The notes beneath the pieces are model-generated. The model made no database searches. It saw nothing but the letters and a program-made list of their open reading frames with translations, and had not been told where the DNA came from. Source: Rathayibacter sp. VKM Ac-2754 (lineage in GTDB: Bacteria; Actinomycetota; Actinomycetes; Actinomycetales; Microbacteriaceae). From it: a DNA stretch of 64,000 bases. Location of the stretch: positions 124,001 through 188,000 of the forward strand of contig NZ_WUCC01000002.1 in assembly GCF_009807095.1 (NCBI RefSeq), read 5' to 3'. Made by a program: the position numbers and the translations under genes. Within the stretch, counting starts at the first letter, position 1. Each line of letters starts with the position of its first letter. Positions 43,830 to 52,022 of this stretch are shown one piece after another.

Positions 43830-45265
43830 CGGGCCCTCCTCTCCCCGGAAGGGGCTCTCGTCGGGCTCTCGGCGACGAGGGCTCGAAAGGCGGTCACGGC
43901 CGCTCGCACCCGATCCGGTGATGTCCCTCCGGTCGAGTCGCGGCGGCGGAGAGCGCTGTCGACGGTGAGCACGGAGGCGGGGAGGCCGCGGAATCGATCC
44001 GAGCACTCCACGAGGAGGGCGGGATCGGCGTCGCGCAGCTCCAGCCCGCGGGCCTCGAGTGACTGGACCGCGGCGCCGACGATGCCGTGTGCCTCGCGGA
44101 ACGGCAGTGCACGCTCCTGCACCAGCCAGTCGGCGAGCTCGGTGGCCAGCGATCCACCGCGGGAGGCATCGTCGCGGGTGCGAGCGGTGTCGAACGCGAT
44201 GCCGCGGATGATCGCCGTCATGGTGCGGAGGCAGATCTCGACCGTGTCGGAGGCGTCGAACACCGCGGACTTGTCCTCCTGCATGTCTCGGCTGTAGGCG
44301 AGCGGCAGGCCCTTCATCACGACCAGCAGCGACACGAGTTCGCCGATCAGCCGCCCGGACTTGGCGCGGACGAGCTCTGCGGCATCCGGGTTGCGCTTCT
44401 GCGGCATGATCGAGGACCCCGCCGTCAGTCCGTCGGGCAGAGCGACGTAGCCGAACTGGGGAGTGCTCCAGATCACCAGCTCCTCGCAGATCCGCGAGAG
44501 GTGGATGCCCAGCGTCGCCGCCGCCGCGAGGAAGTCGAGCATGAAGTCGCGGTCGGAGACGGCATCGATCGAATTGCGCATGGGACGGCTGAATCCGAGC
44601 GCCGCCGCGGTGGCAGCGGAGTCGATCGGGAAGCCGGTTCCCGCCAGGGCGGCCGCGCCGAGCGGCGACTCGTCGGCTCGAGCGTCGGCGCAGAGGAAGC
44701 GGTCCCGATCGCGCTGGAACATCTCGGCGTAGGCGAGGAGGTGATGCCCGATCGTGACGGGCTGCGCGACCTGCAGGTGGGTGAAGCCGGGCATCGCTGA
44801 AGCGGCCTCGTTCTCGGCACGGTCGAGGAGGGCGTCGATGAGCCCCCTGAGGAGCTGATCGATTCGCGCCGTCGACTCGCGGACCCAGAGGCGCGAGTCG
44901 AGCGCCACCTGATCGTTCCGGGATCGAGCGGTGTGGAGCTTGCCCGCGACCGGTCCGACCAGTGTCTGCAGCCGCGACTCGATGTTCATGTGGATGTCCT
45001 CGAGAGAGCGATCGACGGGGAACGTCTGCGTCCGCAGCTCCTCCTCGATGGTTCGGAGACCCTCGGACAGCACGCGCGCCTCGTACTCCTCGAGGATGCC
45101 GGAGCGCCGGAGCATGTCGAGGTGGGCGAGCGAACCGCGGACGTCGACAGCGGCGAGCCTGACGTCGATGTCGATCGACGCGTTGATCTCGACGAGCAGC
45201 TCGTGCGCGTCTCCGTGGAAGCGGTGCTCGCGCAGTCGATCGGTCGGAGTGTCGGTGGAGGTCAT
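43826..45265 (-). CDS. Argininosuccinate lyase-like protein
   Basis: A 479-residue member of the fumarase/aspartase superfamily. Visible are NASIDIDVRL near the N-terminus, LHTARSRNDQ (relatives have HTGRSRNDQ), GFTHLQ with the catalytic Thr/His, GSSIMPQKRNPD with the catalytic Ser loop, and LAYSRDMQEDK, which keeps substrate-contact residues. It should split an argininosuccinate-like adduct to an amidine or guanidine product and fumarate. It overlaps both neighbours by 4 nt, in the order argH then argG, the reverse of common arg operons. Confidence 0.82.
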   Translation of the reverse strand: MTSTDTPTDRLREHRFHGDAHELLVEINASIDIDVRLAAVDVRGSLAHLDMLRRSGILEEYEARVLSEGLRTIEEELRTQTFPVDRSLEDIHMNIESRLQTLVGPVAGKLHTARSRNDQVALDSRLWVRESTARIDQLLRGLIDALLDRAENEAASAMPGFTHLQVAQPVTIGHHLLAYAEMFQRDRDRFLCADARADESPLGAAALAGTGFPIDSAATAAALGFSRPMRNSIDAVSDRDFMLDFLAAAATLGIHLSRICEELVIWSTPQFGYVALPDGLTAGSSIMPQKRNPDAAELVRAKSGRLIGELVSLLVVMKGLPLAYSRDMQEDKSAVFDASDTVEICLRTMTAIIRGIAFDTARTRDDASRGGSLATELADWLVQERALPFREAHGIVGAAVQSLEARGLELRDADPALLVECSDRFRGLPASVLTVDSALRRRDSTGGTSPDRVRAAVTAFRALVAESPTRAPSGERRAR

Positions 45266-45882
45266 GGCACGTCCTTCGTGAGGGGGTGGCTCCGGGGGTC
45301 GAGGGTGGCGACGGAGAAGTCGAACGAGCAGCCGAACCGTTCGCGCTTGCGCCTCGTCTCCGATCGTCGATACGCGTCTCCGCGCCACTGGAGCGGATAC
45401 AGGACCGAGAAGAAGAACCGGTCGGCCCAGGTCCGGCGGGAGACGTCCGAGGGATCCGGGTGCACGGTGAACCCGGCCCGCTGCGCGAGCCCGGCCATTC
45501 GGTCCTCGCAGAAGTAGAGGAGGAGCCTGTCGGAGGGCAGCCTGCGGACCACTTCGGCGAGCAGATCGGCACCCGTGCCGGCACCGCGGTGCGGCTCTCG
45601 GACGAACAGCACGGCCACCTCGCTCCAGCCGCCGATCAGTCGATGGACGAGTGCCGCACCGACGAGCTCCTCGGATGCGGAGTCCCTCGCCGAGAAGACG
45701 ACTCTGCGGCCCGTCCACTCCGCCAGGCTGTAGCCGGTGATGGTCAGGGAGGAGCGGATCTCCTCCATCAGATCGTGAGCCTCCGGCCGGGTGAGGGGAC
45801 CGCGCTCGATGACGACCCGCGGGCCGACCCGTCTCCGGTGCTCCGACGGCGTCGTCTCTCCGGCGGCTCTCGACGCGCTCAT
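45262..45882 (-). CDS. GNAT-family N-acetyltransferase
   Basis: A 206-residue GNAT protein. The acetyl-CoA-binding motif A is VREPHRGAGTGADLLAEV (R/Q-x-x-G-x-G/A), and LYFCEDRMAGLAQRAGF supplies motif B. A ~55-residue basic C-terminal tail follows (RRSETRRKRERFG). It could act as an ArgA-like N-acetylglutamate synthase, or more likely acetylate the operon's product or an intermediate. It overlaps the transporter stop and the lyase start by 4 nt each, so it is part of a tightly coupled unit. Confidence 0.78.
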   Translation of the reverse strand: MSASRAAGETTPSEHRRRVGPRVVIERGPLTRPEAHDLMEEIRSSLTITGYSLAEWTGRRVVFSARDSASEELVGAALVHRLIGGWSEVAVLFVREPHRGAGTGADLLAEVVRRLPSDRLLLYFCEDRMAGLAQRAGFTVHPDPSDVSRRTWADRFFFSVLYPLQWRGDAYRRSETRRKRERFGCSFDFSVATLDPRSHPLTKDVP

Positions 45883-46724
45883 CCCGCCACCGCGATGGTG
45901 ACGACAGCGCCGGTCGCGAGCGCCATGCCGAGCAACTGACCCGGCCCGACTCGCTCGCGCAGCACCGCCACGGCGAGGCCGACGGTCACGGCGGGGTAGA
46001 GCGCGATGAGAACGCTCATGAGCGAGAGCATGCCGTCGCGGAAGGCGTAGAGCATGCCGATGTTGGCGACGACGTCGAGAAGTCCGACACCGACGGCGAG
46101 GACGAGCAGCCGGCCGCGGAGTCGCGCGGACTCCTTGCTCCGCATCGCGGCGACCGCGACGAGGCAGGACGCCACCACCCGGGCGGCGACGAGAGCCCAG
46201 AGTCCCGAAGCGCCGTCGATCCGATCGGTGAAGACGAAGCTCAGCGCGAAGCAGGTGCCCGCGGCGAGGGTGAGGCGAGCGACCCGTGGCGTGAACCGTC
46301 GGCCGTCGCCTCCGGCGGCCGACTCGCGGCTCACGAGGACGATCGCTGCGATGGCGAGGAGGATGCCGACGATCGAGACGGGGGAGAGGCGCTCGCCGAG
46401 GGCGACACCGACGACGACCGGCACTCCGGCGACCATCACCGCGGTCACCGGCGAGACGACGCTCATGGGCCCCTCGGCCAGCGCCGAGTAGAAGCACCAC
46501 ATCGCCACGGCCATGACGGCCCCGGAGGCGGCTCCCCACGCCAGCGACGCCGGATCGAGTCGGCCACCGACGAACGGCGCCATGACGGCGATCACGAGTG
46601 CCGAGACGGGGTACGAGACCAGCACCACACGGAGTGCGGCGACGCGTCTCGAGGCGAGCCCGCCGAGGAAGTCGCTGACGCCGTAGGCCGCGGCGGAGAT
46701 CAGGGCGAGGAGGAGAGCGGCCAT
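45879..46724 (-). CDS. EamA/DMT-family transporter
   Basis: A 281-residue membrane protein with about ten hydrophobic segments in two repeated EamA-type halves; the second starts near RLTLAAGTCFALSFVF, and both have the YP/LY-type ends seen in drug/metabolite exporters (YSALAEGPMSVVSPVTAV; MLSLMSVLIALYPAVTVGLAV). Such proteins commonly export amino acids or other small metabolites. It is the first gene of the operon, so export is probably integral to the pathway. The ATG at 46724 starts with a membrane helix. Confidence 0.85.
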   Translation of the reverse strand: MAALLLALISAAAYGVSDFLGGLASRRVAALRVVLVSYPVSALVIAVMAPFVGGRLDPASLAWGAASGAVMAVAMWCFYSALAEGPMSVVSPVTAVMVAGVPVVVGVALGERLSPVSIVGILLAIAAIVLVSRESAAGGDGRRFTPRVARLTLAAGTCFALSFVFTDRIDGASGLWALVAARVVASCLVAVAAMRSKESARLRGRLLVLAVGVGLLDVVANIGMLYAFRDGMLSLMSVLIALYPAVTVGLAVAVLRERVGPGQLLGMALATGAVVTIAVAG

Positions 46725-46988
46725 GGAGTTCGATCCGATCGTTCGACCCGCGGAGCGCGGCTGGTCGGGAGGGGGCGTAGGATCCGGACACCATACGGGT
46801 ATCGAGCGTGTCTCGACCGGTCTGTCACAGAGCGTCTGCATGTGCACGACCGTAGGAATCGCGGCGGTCCCCTGGGGCCGAGACGCTGGATCTGTGGACA
46901 ACTCGCGTGGTCCCGTCCCTGGGGAGGAGTCTCCGACCACTCCGGGAACGCAGGGAATAGCACCGGGCGCCCCGACGCTGAAGCAGGC
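46725..46988. other. Divergent intergenic region between transporter and LLM genes
   Basis: These 264 bp contain no gene that I can support. ATAC-GG-GTAT (46793-46802) is a small palindrome overlapping a possible minus-strand -10 TATGGT (46790-46795). A plus-strand TAGGAT is at 46778-46783, and TGCATGTGCA, another palindrome, lies near 46838. Any of these could be an operator for the transporter operon. Confidence 0.35.
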
Positions 46989-48026
46989 ATGGTCTCGCGC
47001 ATCGGCTTCCTCTCCTTCGGTCACTACCAGTCGGTCCCGGGCTCGCAGACGCACACCGCGCGCGACGTCCTCCTGCAGACGATCGAGCTCGCCGAGGCGG
47101 CGGAGGAGATCGGCCTCGACGGCGCGTACGTGCGCGTGCACCACTTCGCCCCGCAGCTGGCCTCGCCCTTCCCCCTCCTCTCGGCCATCGCCGCGCGCAC
47201 CCGCCGCATCGAGATCGGCACCGGCGTGATCGACATGCGCTACGAGAACCCGCTCTACATGGCCGAGGAGGCCGCGGCCGCCGACCTCATCTCTGGCGGC
47301 AGGCTCGAGCTCGGCGTGAGCCGGGGATCGCCCGAGACGGCCCTCCGCGGCTCGGAGGCCTTCGGCTACGTCCCCCCGGAGGGCATGACGGACGCCGACT
47401 TCGCCCGTCGCAAGGTCCAGCTCTTCCGCGAGGCCCTGTCGGGCGCTCCCGTCGCCGAGTCGGACTCGGCGATGACCCGCCAGTCGATTCCGCTCGCGAT
47501 CGAGCCCCGCTCACCGGGACTCGAGGACCGCATCTGGTGGGGCGCGGGCAGCTTCGCCACCGCGCGCTGGGCCGCGGAGCAGGGCATGAACCTGCAGTCC
47601 TCCACCTTGCTGCTCGAAGAGGAGGGGATCCCGTTCGACGAGCTCCAGGCACGGCAGATCCGCGAGTACCGCGCGGCCTGGTCCGAGGCCGGCTGGGAGC
47701 GCACCCCGCGCGTCTCGGTCTCGCGGAGTGTCCTCCCGATCACCAGCGACCTCGACCGCCTCTACTTCGGCGGCCGGGGCGAGCGCGACCAGGTCGCCTC
47801 CCTCGAGGGCGTGCGCGCGCGCTTCGGCCGCAGCTACACCGGCGAGCCCGACGTCATCGCGGCCGAGCTCGCAGCCGATGTCGCGGTCCAGGAGGCGGAC
47901 ACGCTGCTGCTGACCGTGCCCAACCAGTTGGGCGTCGCCTACAACGCCCGCCTCCTGCAGACCGTCGTCGAGTCGATCGCGCCGGCTCTCGGCTGGTCGT
48001 CGACGGCGCTCACGCCCGCCGCCTGA
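46989..48026 (+). CDS. LLM-class flavin-dependent oxidoreductase
   Basis: A 345-residue luciferase-like (TIM-barrel) oxidoreductase. The N-terminus RIGFLSFGHY and the block GAYVRVHHFAPQLASPFPLL, followed by RIEIGTGVIDMRYENPLYMAEEAA and GRLELGVSRGS, are typical of bacterial LLM proteins using FMN or F420. The substrate is unknown. It is divergent from the EamA-GNAT-ArgH-ArgG operon and could take part in the same pathway, but position is the only hint. A hairpin follows its stop. Confidence 0.85.
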   Translation: MVSRIGFLSFGHYQSVPGSQTHTARDVLLQTIELAEAAEEIGLDGAYVRVHHFAPQLASPFPLLSAIAARTRRIEIGTGVIDMRYENPLYMAEEAAAADLISGGRLELGVSRGSPETALRGSEAFGYVPPEGMTDADFARRKVQLFREALSGAPVAESDSAMTRQSIPLAIEPRSPGLEDRIWWGAGSFATARWAAEQGMNLQSSTLLLEEEGIPFDELQARQIREYRAAWSEAGWERTPRVSVSRSVLPITSDLDRLYFGGRGERDQVASLEGVRARFGRSYTGEPDVIAAELAADVAVQEADTLLLTVPNQLGVAYNARLLQTVVESIAPALGWSSTALTPAA

Positions 48027-48037
48027 CGACCGGGCTT

Positions 48038-48086
48038 CCGGAGACGGGAGACGCCGCAGGCGGAGCGGCGTCTCTCCCGTCTCCGG
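48038..48086. terminator. Hairpin between convergent LLM and esterase genes
   Basis: The left arm 48038-48057 pairs with 48065-48086 around a 7-nt loop, with a 2-nt bulge in the right arm. It lies 11 nt after the LLM stop and 10 nt from the esterase stop, so it may serve both. Confidence 0.7.
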
Positions 48087-48096
48087 AGGATCCTGG

Positions 48097-49443
48097 TCAG
48101 GCGCGACGACGCCGGGCGAGCAGCAGCACAGCTCCCGCGGCGAGCAGCATCGCTGCGGCGCCGAGGGGCACCACCGCCGAGGTGCCCGTCTCGGCCAGCG
48201 CGCCGCCGCGCGGCCCTGCGCCTGTGCTCGACGGGTGCGCGATCGGAGTCGCAGACGGCGACGAGCTCGGCGAGGCCGTGGGCTGGGCCGTCGCGGTCGG
48301 CTCCGGTGCCGCGGTGGGCCGAGCCGTTGCGGTCGGCTCAGGAGTCGCGGTCGGCTGAGCGGTCGGTGTCGCCGTCGGCTCCGGCGTCGGCTCCACCGTC
48401 CGCGCGTGCGCCGCGAAGAAGTCCCACATCAGCGCGGAGGCGCTGATCGTCCGGTTCACCACACCGAGCCCGGAGGCCTCCAGATCGACGGCCGTCCCGG
48501 GCCAGGTGTGCCCGCCGCCCTCGACCGCGTAGGCCTCGACACCGGTGCCGTCAGCGCAGTCCGCCAGCACGGCCCGGCCGACCTCCGCGGTGACGGCCGT
48601 GGTGACGGGCTCGCCCTCGCAGTCGTCGAGCCCTGCCCACCCCGCGGTCGCCGTCGCGACGCTGTAGCCCCAGCGCGGATCCGTGTTGCCCTCGAACGGA
48701 TTGACCGCGTCGGCGGTGCCGTGGAAGGTCAGCACCGACACCGGCCGGCTCGGAGTGCAGGAGCCGGCCTCGATGGTCGTCAGATCGTCGAGGTCCGCGC
48801 GCCCGGCCCGCAGGCCCGCGACCGGCGCCACGGCGGCGAACAGATCGGCCCTGGTGCAGGCGAGCGCGGACGCCATCCTGCCGCCCCCCGAGAACCCGGT
48901 CGCGAAGACGCTGCCGGCATCGACGCAGCCCTGCGCCGACAGCGTCTCGACCACGGTCGAGAGGAACGCCACGTCATCGCGCGACCCCTCGGGCGGGAAG
49001 GTGCCCGACGTCAGCGGGACTCCCGGGACGTTCCAGGCCCAGTTGCCGTCCTCGAGCGTCTTCTCGAACTCGATCGCCCCGGTCGGGTTCGCGACGATGA
49101 ACCCCTCGTCGTCGGCGACCGAGGCGAGGTCCGAGATGCCGGCCTGGACGCCTCCGTTGCTGTTCGACCCGTGCAGGTCGAGCACGAGGGGGAGTGCGCC
49201 GTCGTCGGCGTCGGCGGGGACGTGCATGAGCACGTCGTAGGTCGTCCCGCCGAAGGCGACGGCGACGGTCGAGTCGCCCGCGGGGAGCGAGCGGACGCAG
49301 TCGGCGCCGGTGGCCGCGGAGGCGGACCCGGCGACGCCGACGCCTCCCGCGGCGAGGGCGGTGACCGCGAGGATCGAGAGCAGGCCCGAGCGAGTGCGCC
49401 GGGCGGAGGGGGAGGGTGACACGGAGGAGTCCTTGCTCGTCAT
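48097..49443 (-). CDS. Secreted, sortase-anchored CE1/PHB-depolymerase-type esterase (LpqC-like)
   Basis: A 448-residue exported protein. A signal peptide covers residues 1-43 (cleavage near ASA-AT). The alpha/beta hydrolase core has LDLHGSNSNGG, the nucleophile elbow GFSGGG (Ser near 185), TFHGTADAVNP and the catalytic His in GGGHTWPG. A Pro/Thr/Ala repeat linker (about residues 340-400) leads to LAETG near 416, a hydrophobic helix and a basic tail. LAxTG is the signal used by class E sortases. It is therefore a wall-anchored esterase for polyesters or feruloyl-type plant esters; the substrate is not certain. Confidence 0.87.
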   Translation of the reverse strand: MTSKDSSVSPSPSARRTRSGLLSILAVTALAAGGVGVAGSASAATGADCVRSLPAGDSTVAVAFGGTTYDVLMHVPADADDGALPLVLDLHGSNSNGGVQAGISDLASVADDEGFIVANPTGAIEFEKTLEDGNWAWNVPGVPLTSGTFPPEGSRDDVAFLSTVVETLSAQGCVDAGSVFATGFSGGGRMASALACTRADLFAAVAPVAGLRAGRADLDDLTTIEAGSCTPSRPVSVLTFHGTADAVNPFEGNTDPRWGYSVATATAGWAGLDDCEGEPVTTAVTAEVGRAVLADCADGTGVEAYAVEGGGHTWPGTAVDLEASGLGVVNRTISASALMWDFFAAHARTVEPTPEPTATPTAQPTATPEPTATARPTAAPEPTATAQPTASPSSSPSATPIAHPSSTGAGPRGGALAETGTSAVVPLGAAAMLLAAGAVLLLARRRRA

Positions 49444-49539
49444 CGAGAGGGGCACCGGTCGGTGCGCTCCGAACCCTAGCTGTCTTCGGTTTTCAAGAGA
49501 AGAGGCGGGTGCGACGAGCGGACGAGCCGTTAAACACGA

Positions 49540-49577
49540 GGAACCCCCGCACCTTCTCACGAAGATACGAGGGTTCC
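49540..49577 (-). terminator. Hairpin downstream of tRNA-Leu
   Basis: Ten-base arms at 49540-49549 and 49568-49577 pair with one mismatch, starting 6 nt after the tRNA 3' end in its direction of transcription. Confidence 0.55.
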
Positions 49578-49583
49578 GATCGG

Positions 49584-49668
49584 TGTCCGAGGGGGGACTT
49601 GAACCCCCACGCCCTATACGGGCACTAGCACCTCAAGCTAGCGCGTCTGCCATTTCCGCCACCCGGAC
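49584..49668 (-). tRNA. tRNA-Leu (anticodon GAG)
   Basis: Read on the minus strand, an 85-nt type II tRNA: acceptor GTCCGGG pairs with CTCGGAC plus discriminator A; the anticodon loop is TTGAGGT (anticodon GAG, plus-strand 49632-49634) on a CTAGC/GCTAG-type stem; a long variable arm (about CCCGTA/TAGGGC) and the T loop GTTCAAG follow. The CCA end is not encoded. It reads CUC/CUU leucine codons. Confidence 0.95.
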
Positions 49669-49784
49669 GAGTGTTTCCTCCGGCCTGCGTTTCCGCGGCC
49701 GAAGAAGACATTAGCACGGTTTCGCGGGGCGCCAGGCCACCGGCCGGGGCTTCGCTGTCGCACCTCCGCGGTACCGTTGCTCGC

Positions 49785-51104
49785 ATGACGACGCCCCACC
49801 GCGACGACCTCCCCGAGCTCGACGAGACCGCGCTGATCGCGCGCGACCTGATCCGCTTCGACACGAGCAACTACGGCGACGGGCGGGCCGAGCCCGAGCG
49901 CGAGGCCGCCGAGTACGTCGCCGCGCACCTGCGCGACCTCGGTCTCGAGCCCGTCCTCGTCGACTCCGATCCCGGCCGCACCAGCGTGGTCGCGAGGGTC
50001 GCGGGGGAGGACCGCGAGCGCGGCGCCCTGGTCGTGCACGGCCACCTCGACGTGGTCCCCGCGATCGCCGACAACTGGAGCGTCGACCCCTTCGGCGGCG
50101 TGATCAAGGACGGCATGCTCTGGGGTCGCGGCGCGGTCGACATGAAGAACATGGACGCGATGATCCTCGCCTCCCTCGGCGACATCCTCCGCTCGGGCCG
50201 CAAGCCCTCGCGCGACCTCGTCGTCGCCTTCTTCGCCGACGAGGAGGCCGGCGGAGTCCGCGGCTCCGCCCACCTCGTGAAGACGCGGCCCGAGCTGTTC
50301 GCCGGAGCGACCGAGGCGATCAGCGAGGTCGGCGGCTACTCGATCGAGCTGGGCGGCAAGCGCGCCTACCTCGTGCAGACGGGTGAGAAGGCGCTGATGT
50401 GGCTGACTCTGCGCGCCCACGGCACTGCGGGCCACGGCTCGCAGATCAACCGCGAGAACCCGGTCACCCGCCTCGCGGAGGCGATCGCGCGCATCGGCAG
50501 CGAGGAGTGGCCGACCCGGCTCACCGACACGACCCGTCAGCTGCTCGACGAGGTCGCCCGCATCCTCGGCCACGACCCGCAGCGCAGCACCCCGGAGGAG
50601 CTCGCCCTCGCGACGGGTACGGCGTCGCGCTTCATCGCCGCGACCCTGCGCACCACGGCGAACCCGTCGATGCTCTCCGCCGGCTACAAGGCGAACGTGA
50701 TCCCCGACACCGCCGAGGCGACGATCGACGTCCGCGTGCTCCCGGGGGAGGAGGACTCGGTGCTCGAGCGCATCAAGGTCCTCGCCGGCGAGCACGTCGA
50801 GATCCTCGTGCAGCACCGCGACATCGGACTCGAGGTCCCCTTCGCCGGGCCCCTCGTCGAGAGCATGGCCGAGTCGTTGCGACGCTTCGATCCCGAGGCC
50901 GAGGTGCTGCCCTACCTGCTCTCCGGAGGCACCGACAACAAGGCCCTCTCGCTCCTCGGGATCACCGGCTACGGCTTCGCTCCGCTGCAGCTCCCGGGCT
51001 CGCTGGACTTCCCGGCGCTCTTCCACGGGGTCGATGAGCGGGTCCCACTCGACGCACTAGTGTTTGGCAGGAAGGTCCTGACCGATCTGCTGCTGCGATC
51101 CTGA
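49785..51104 (+). CDS. M20-family metallopeptidase
   Basis: A 439-residue M20 peptidase. Metal ligands and catalytic residues are visible in VVHGHLDVVP, GRGAVDMKNMDA and FFADEEAGG; the dimerisation domain has HGTAGHGSQ, and a C-terminal ligand His is in FHGVDERVP. It cleaves dipeptides or N-acyl amino acids in the cytosol; the substrate is not readable. TACCGT at 49772-49777 lies 7 nt before the ATG, supporting a leaderless start. Confidence 0.9.
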   Translation: MTTPHRDDLPELDETALIARDLIRFDTSNYGDGRAEPEREAAEYVAAHLRDLGLEPVLVDSDPGRTSVVARVAGEDRERGALVVHGHLDVVPAIADNWSVDPFGGVIKDGMLWGRGAVDMKNMDAMILASLGDILRSGRKPSRDLVVAFFADEEAGGVRGSAHLVKTRPELFAGATEAISEVGGYSIELGGKRAYLVQTGEKALMWLTLRAHGTAGHGSQINRENPVTRLAEAIARIGSEEWPTRLTDTTRQLLDEVARILGHDPQRSTPEELALATGTASRFIAATLRTTANPSMLSAGYKANVIPDTAEATIDVRVLPGEEDSVLERIKVLAGEHVEILVQHRDIGLEVPFAGPLVESMAESLRRFDPEAEVLPYLLSGGTDNKALSLLGITGYGFAPLQLPGSLDFPALFHGVDERVPLDALVFGRKVLTDLLLRS

Positions 51105-51173
51105 GGTCAGATCCACGACCGCCACCGACCGCCTGCTGGCCGACGACGCCCCAGCCCTCCTCGAAAGTGACGC

Positions 51174-52022
51174 ATGGGCCTGCTCGACGCGCTGATCCTG
51201 GGACTCGTCCAGGGTCTGACCGAATTCCTCCCCGTCTCCTCCAGCGCTCATCTGCGGATCGTCAGCGAGCTGCTGCCGAACCTCGACGGGAGGGACACCG
51301 GAGCGGCGTTCACCGCGATCACGCAGCTGGGCACCGAGACCGCGGTGATCATCTACTTCTGGCGCGACATCGTGAAGATCATCTCGAACTGGTGCCGCTC
51401 CCTCGTCGGCCGGGTCCCGCGCACCGACGCCAACGCCCGCATGGGCTGGCTCATCATCATCGGCAGCATCCCGATCATCGTCCTCGGCCTGGTCTTCCAG
51501 GACCAGATCGAGACCACCCTCCGCTCGCTCTGGGTCGTCGCGACCACCCTCATCGTCTTCGGCATCCTCCTCGGCATCGCCGACGCGGTCGGTGCGAAGA
51601 AGCGCCGTCTCCGCGATCTGAACGTCCGCGACGGCCTGATCTACGGAGGCGCGCAGGCGCTCGCCCTCGTCCCGGGCGTCTCGCGGTCGGGCGGCACCAT
51701 CACGGCCGGCCTCTTCATGGGCTACGAGCGCAAGGCCGCCGCCCGCTACTCCTTCCTCCTCGCGATCCCCGCCGTCTTCGGCAGCGGTCTCTACCAGCTG
51801 TACAAGAGCATCAGCGATCCCGAGATCCTGCCCAACCAGATCCAGGTCGGCGGTCTCGAGACCCTGGTCGCGACCATCGTCGCCTTCGTCGTCGGCTTCA
51901 TCGTGATCGCGTTCTTCATGGGCTACATCTCGCGGCGCAGCTTCCTGCCGTTCGTGATCTACCGCATCGTCCTCGGCGTCGGCCTCATGATCGCGCTGGG
52001 CACCGGCGCCATCGCCGCCTAG
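51174..52022 (+). CDS. uppP: Undecaprenyl-diphosphatase UppP (BacA)
   Basis: A 282-residue membrane protein with about eight hydrophobic helices. The family motifs are [18 protein letters not shown] near the N-terminus and [13 protein letters not shown] in the middle. UppP recycles undecaprenyl pyrophosphate to the monophosphate carrier used in peptidoglycan synthesis; loss or gain changes bacitracin tolerance. Its stop is directly followed by the mshC ATG, so the two are coupled. Confidence 0.96.
   Translation: MGLLDALILGLVQGLTEFLPVSSSAHLRIVSELLPNLDGRDTGAAFTAITQLGTETAVIIYFWRDIVKIISNWCRSLVGRVPRTDANARMGWLIIIGSIPIIVLGLVFQDQIETTLRSLWVVATTLIVFGILLGIADAVGAKKRRLRDLNVRDGLIYGGAQALALVPGVSRSGGTITAGLFMGYERKAAARYSFLLAIPAVFGSGLYQLYKSISDPEILPNQIQVGGLETLVATIVAFVVGFIVIAFFMGYISRRSFLPFVIYRIVLGVGLMIALGTGAIAA

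Noticed and set aside
42624-45265. argG/argH as the ordinary arginine operon
   Set aside because: The gene order is reversed, no other arg genes are near, the ArgG is the short type with changed citrulline contacts, and a transporter and acetyltransferase are coupled. It remains possible, so it is a refutation test in the findings.
46727-46745. LexA-like sequence (TTCGATC...GTTCGA) before the EamA operon
   Set aside because: The half-sites do not match TCGAAC and the spacing is off by one compared with the perfect box at 38165, so I do not call an SOS site.
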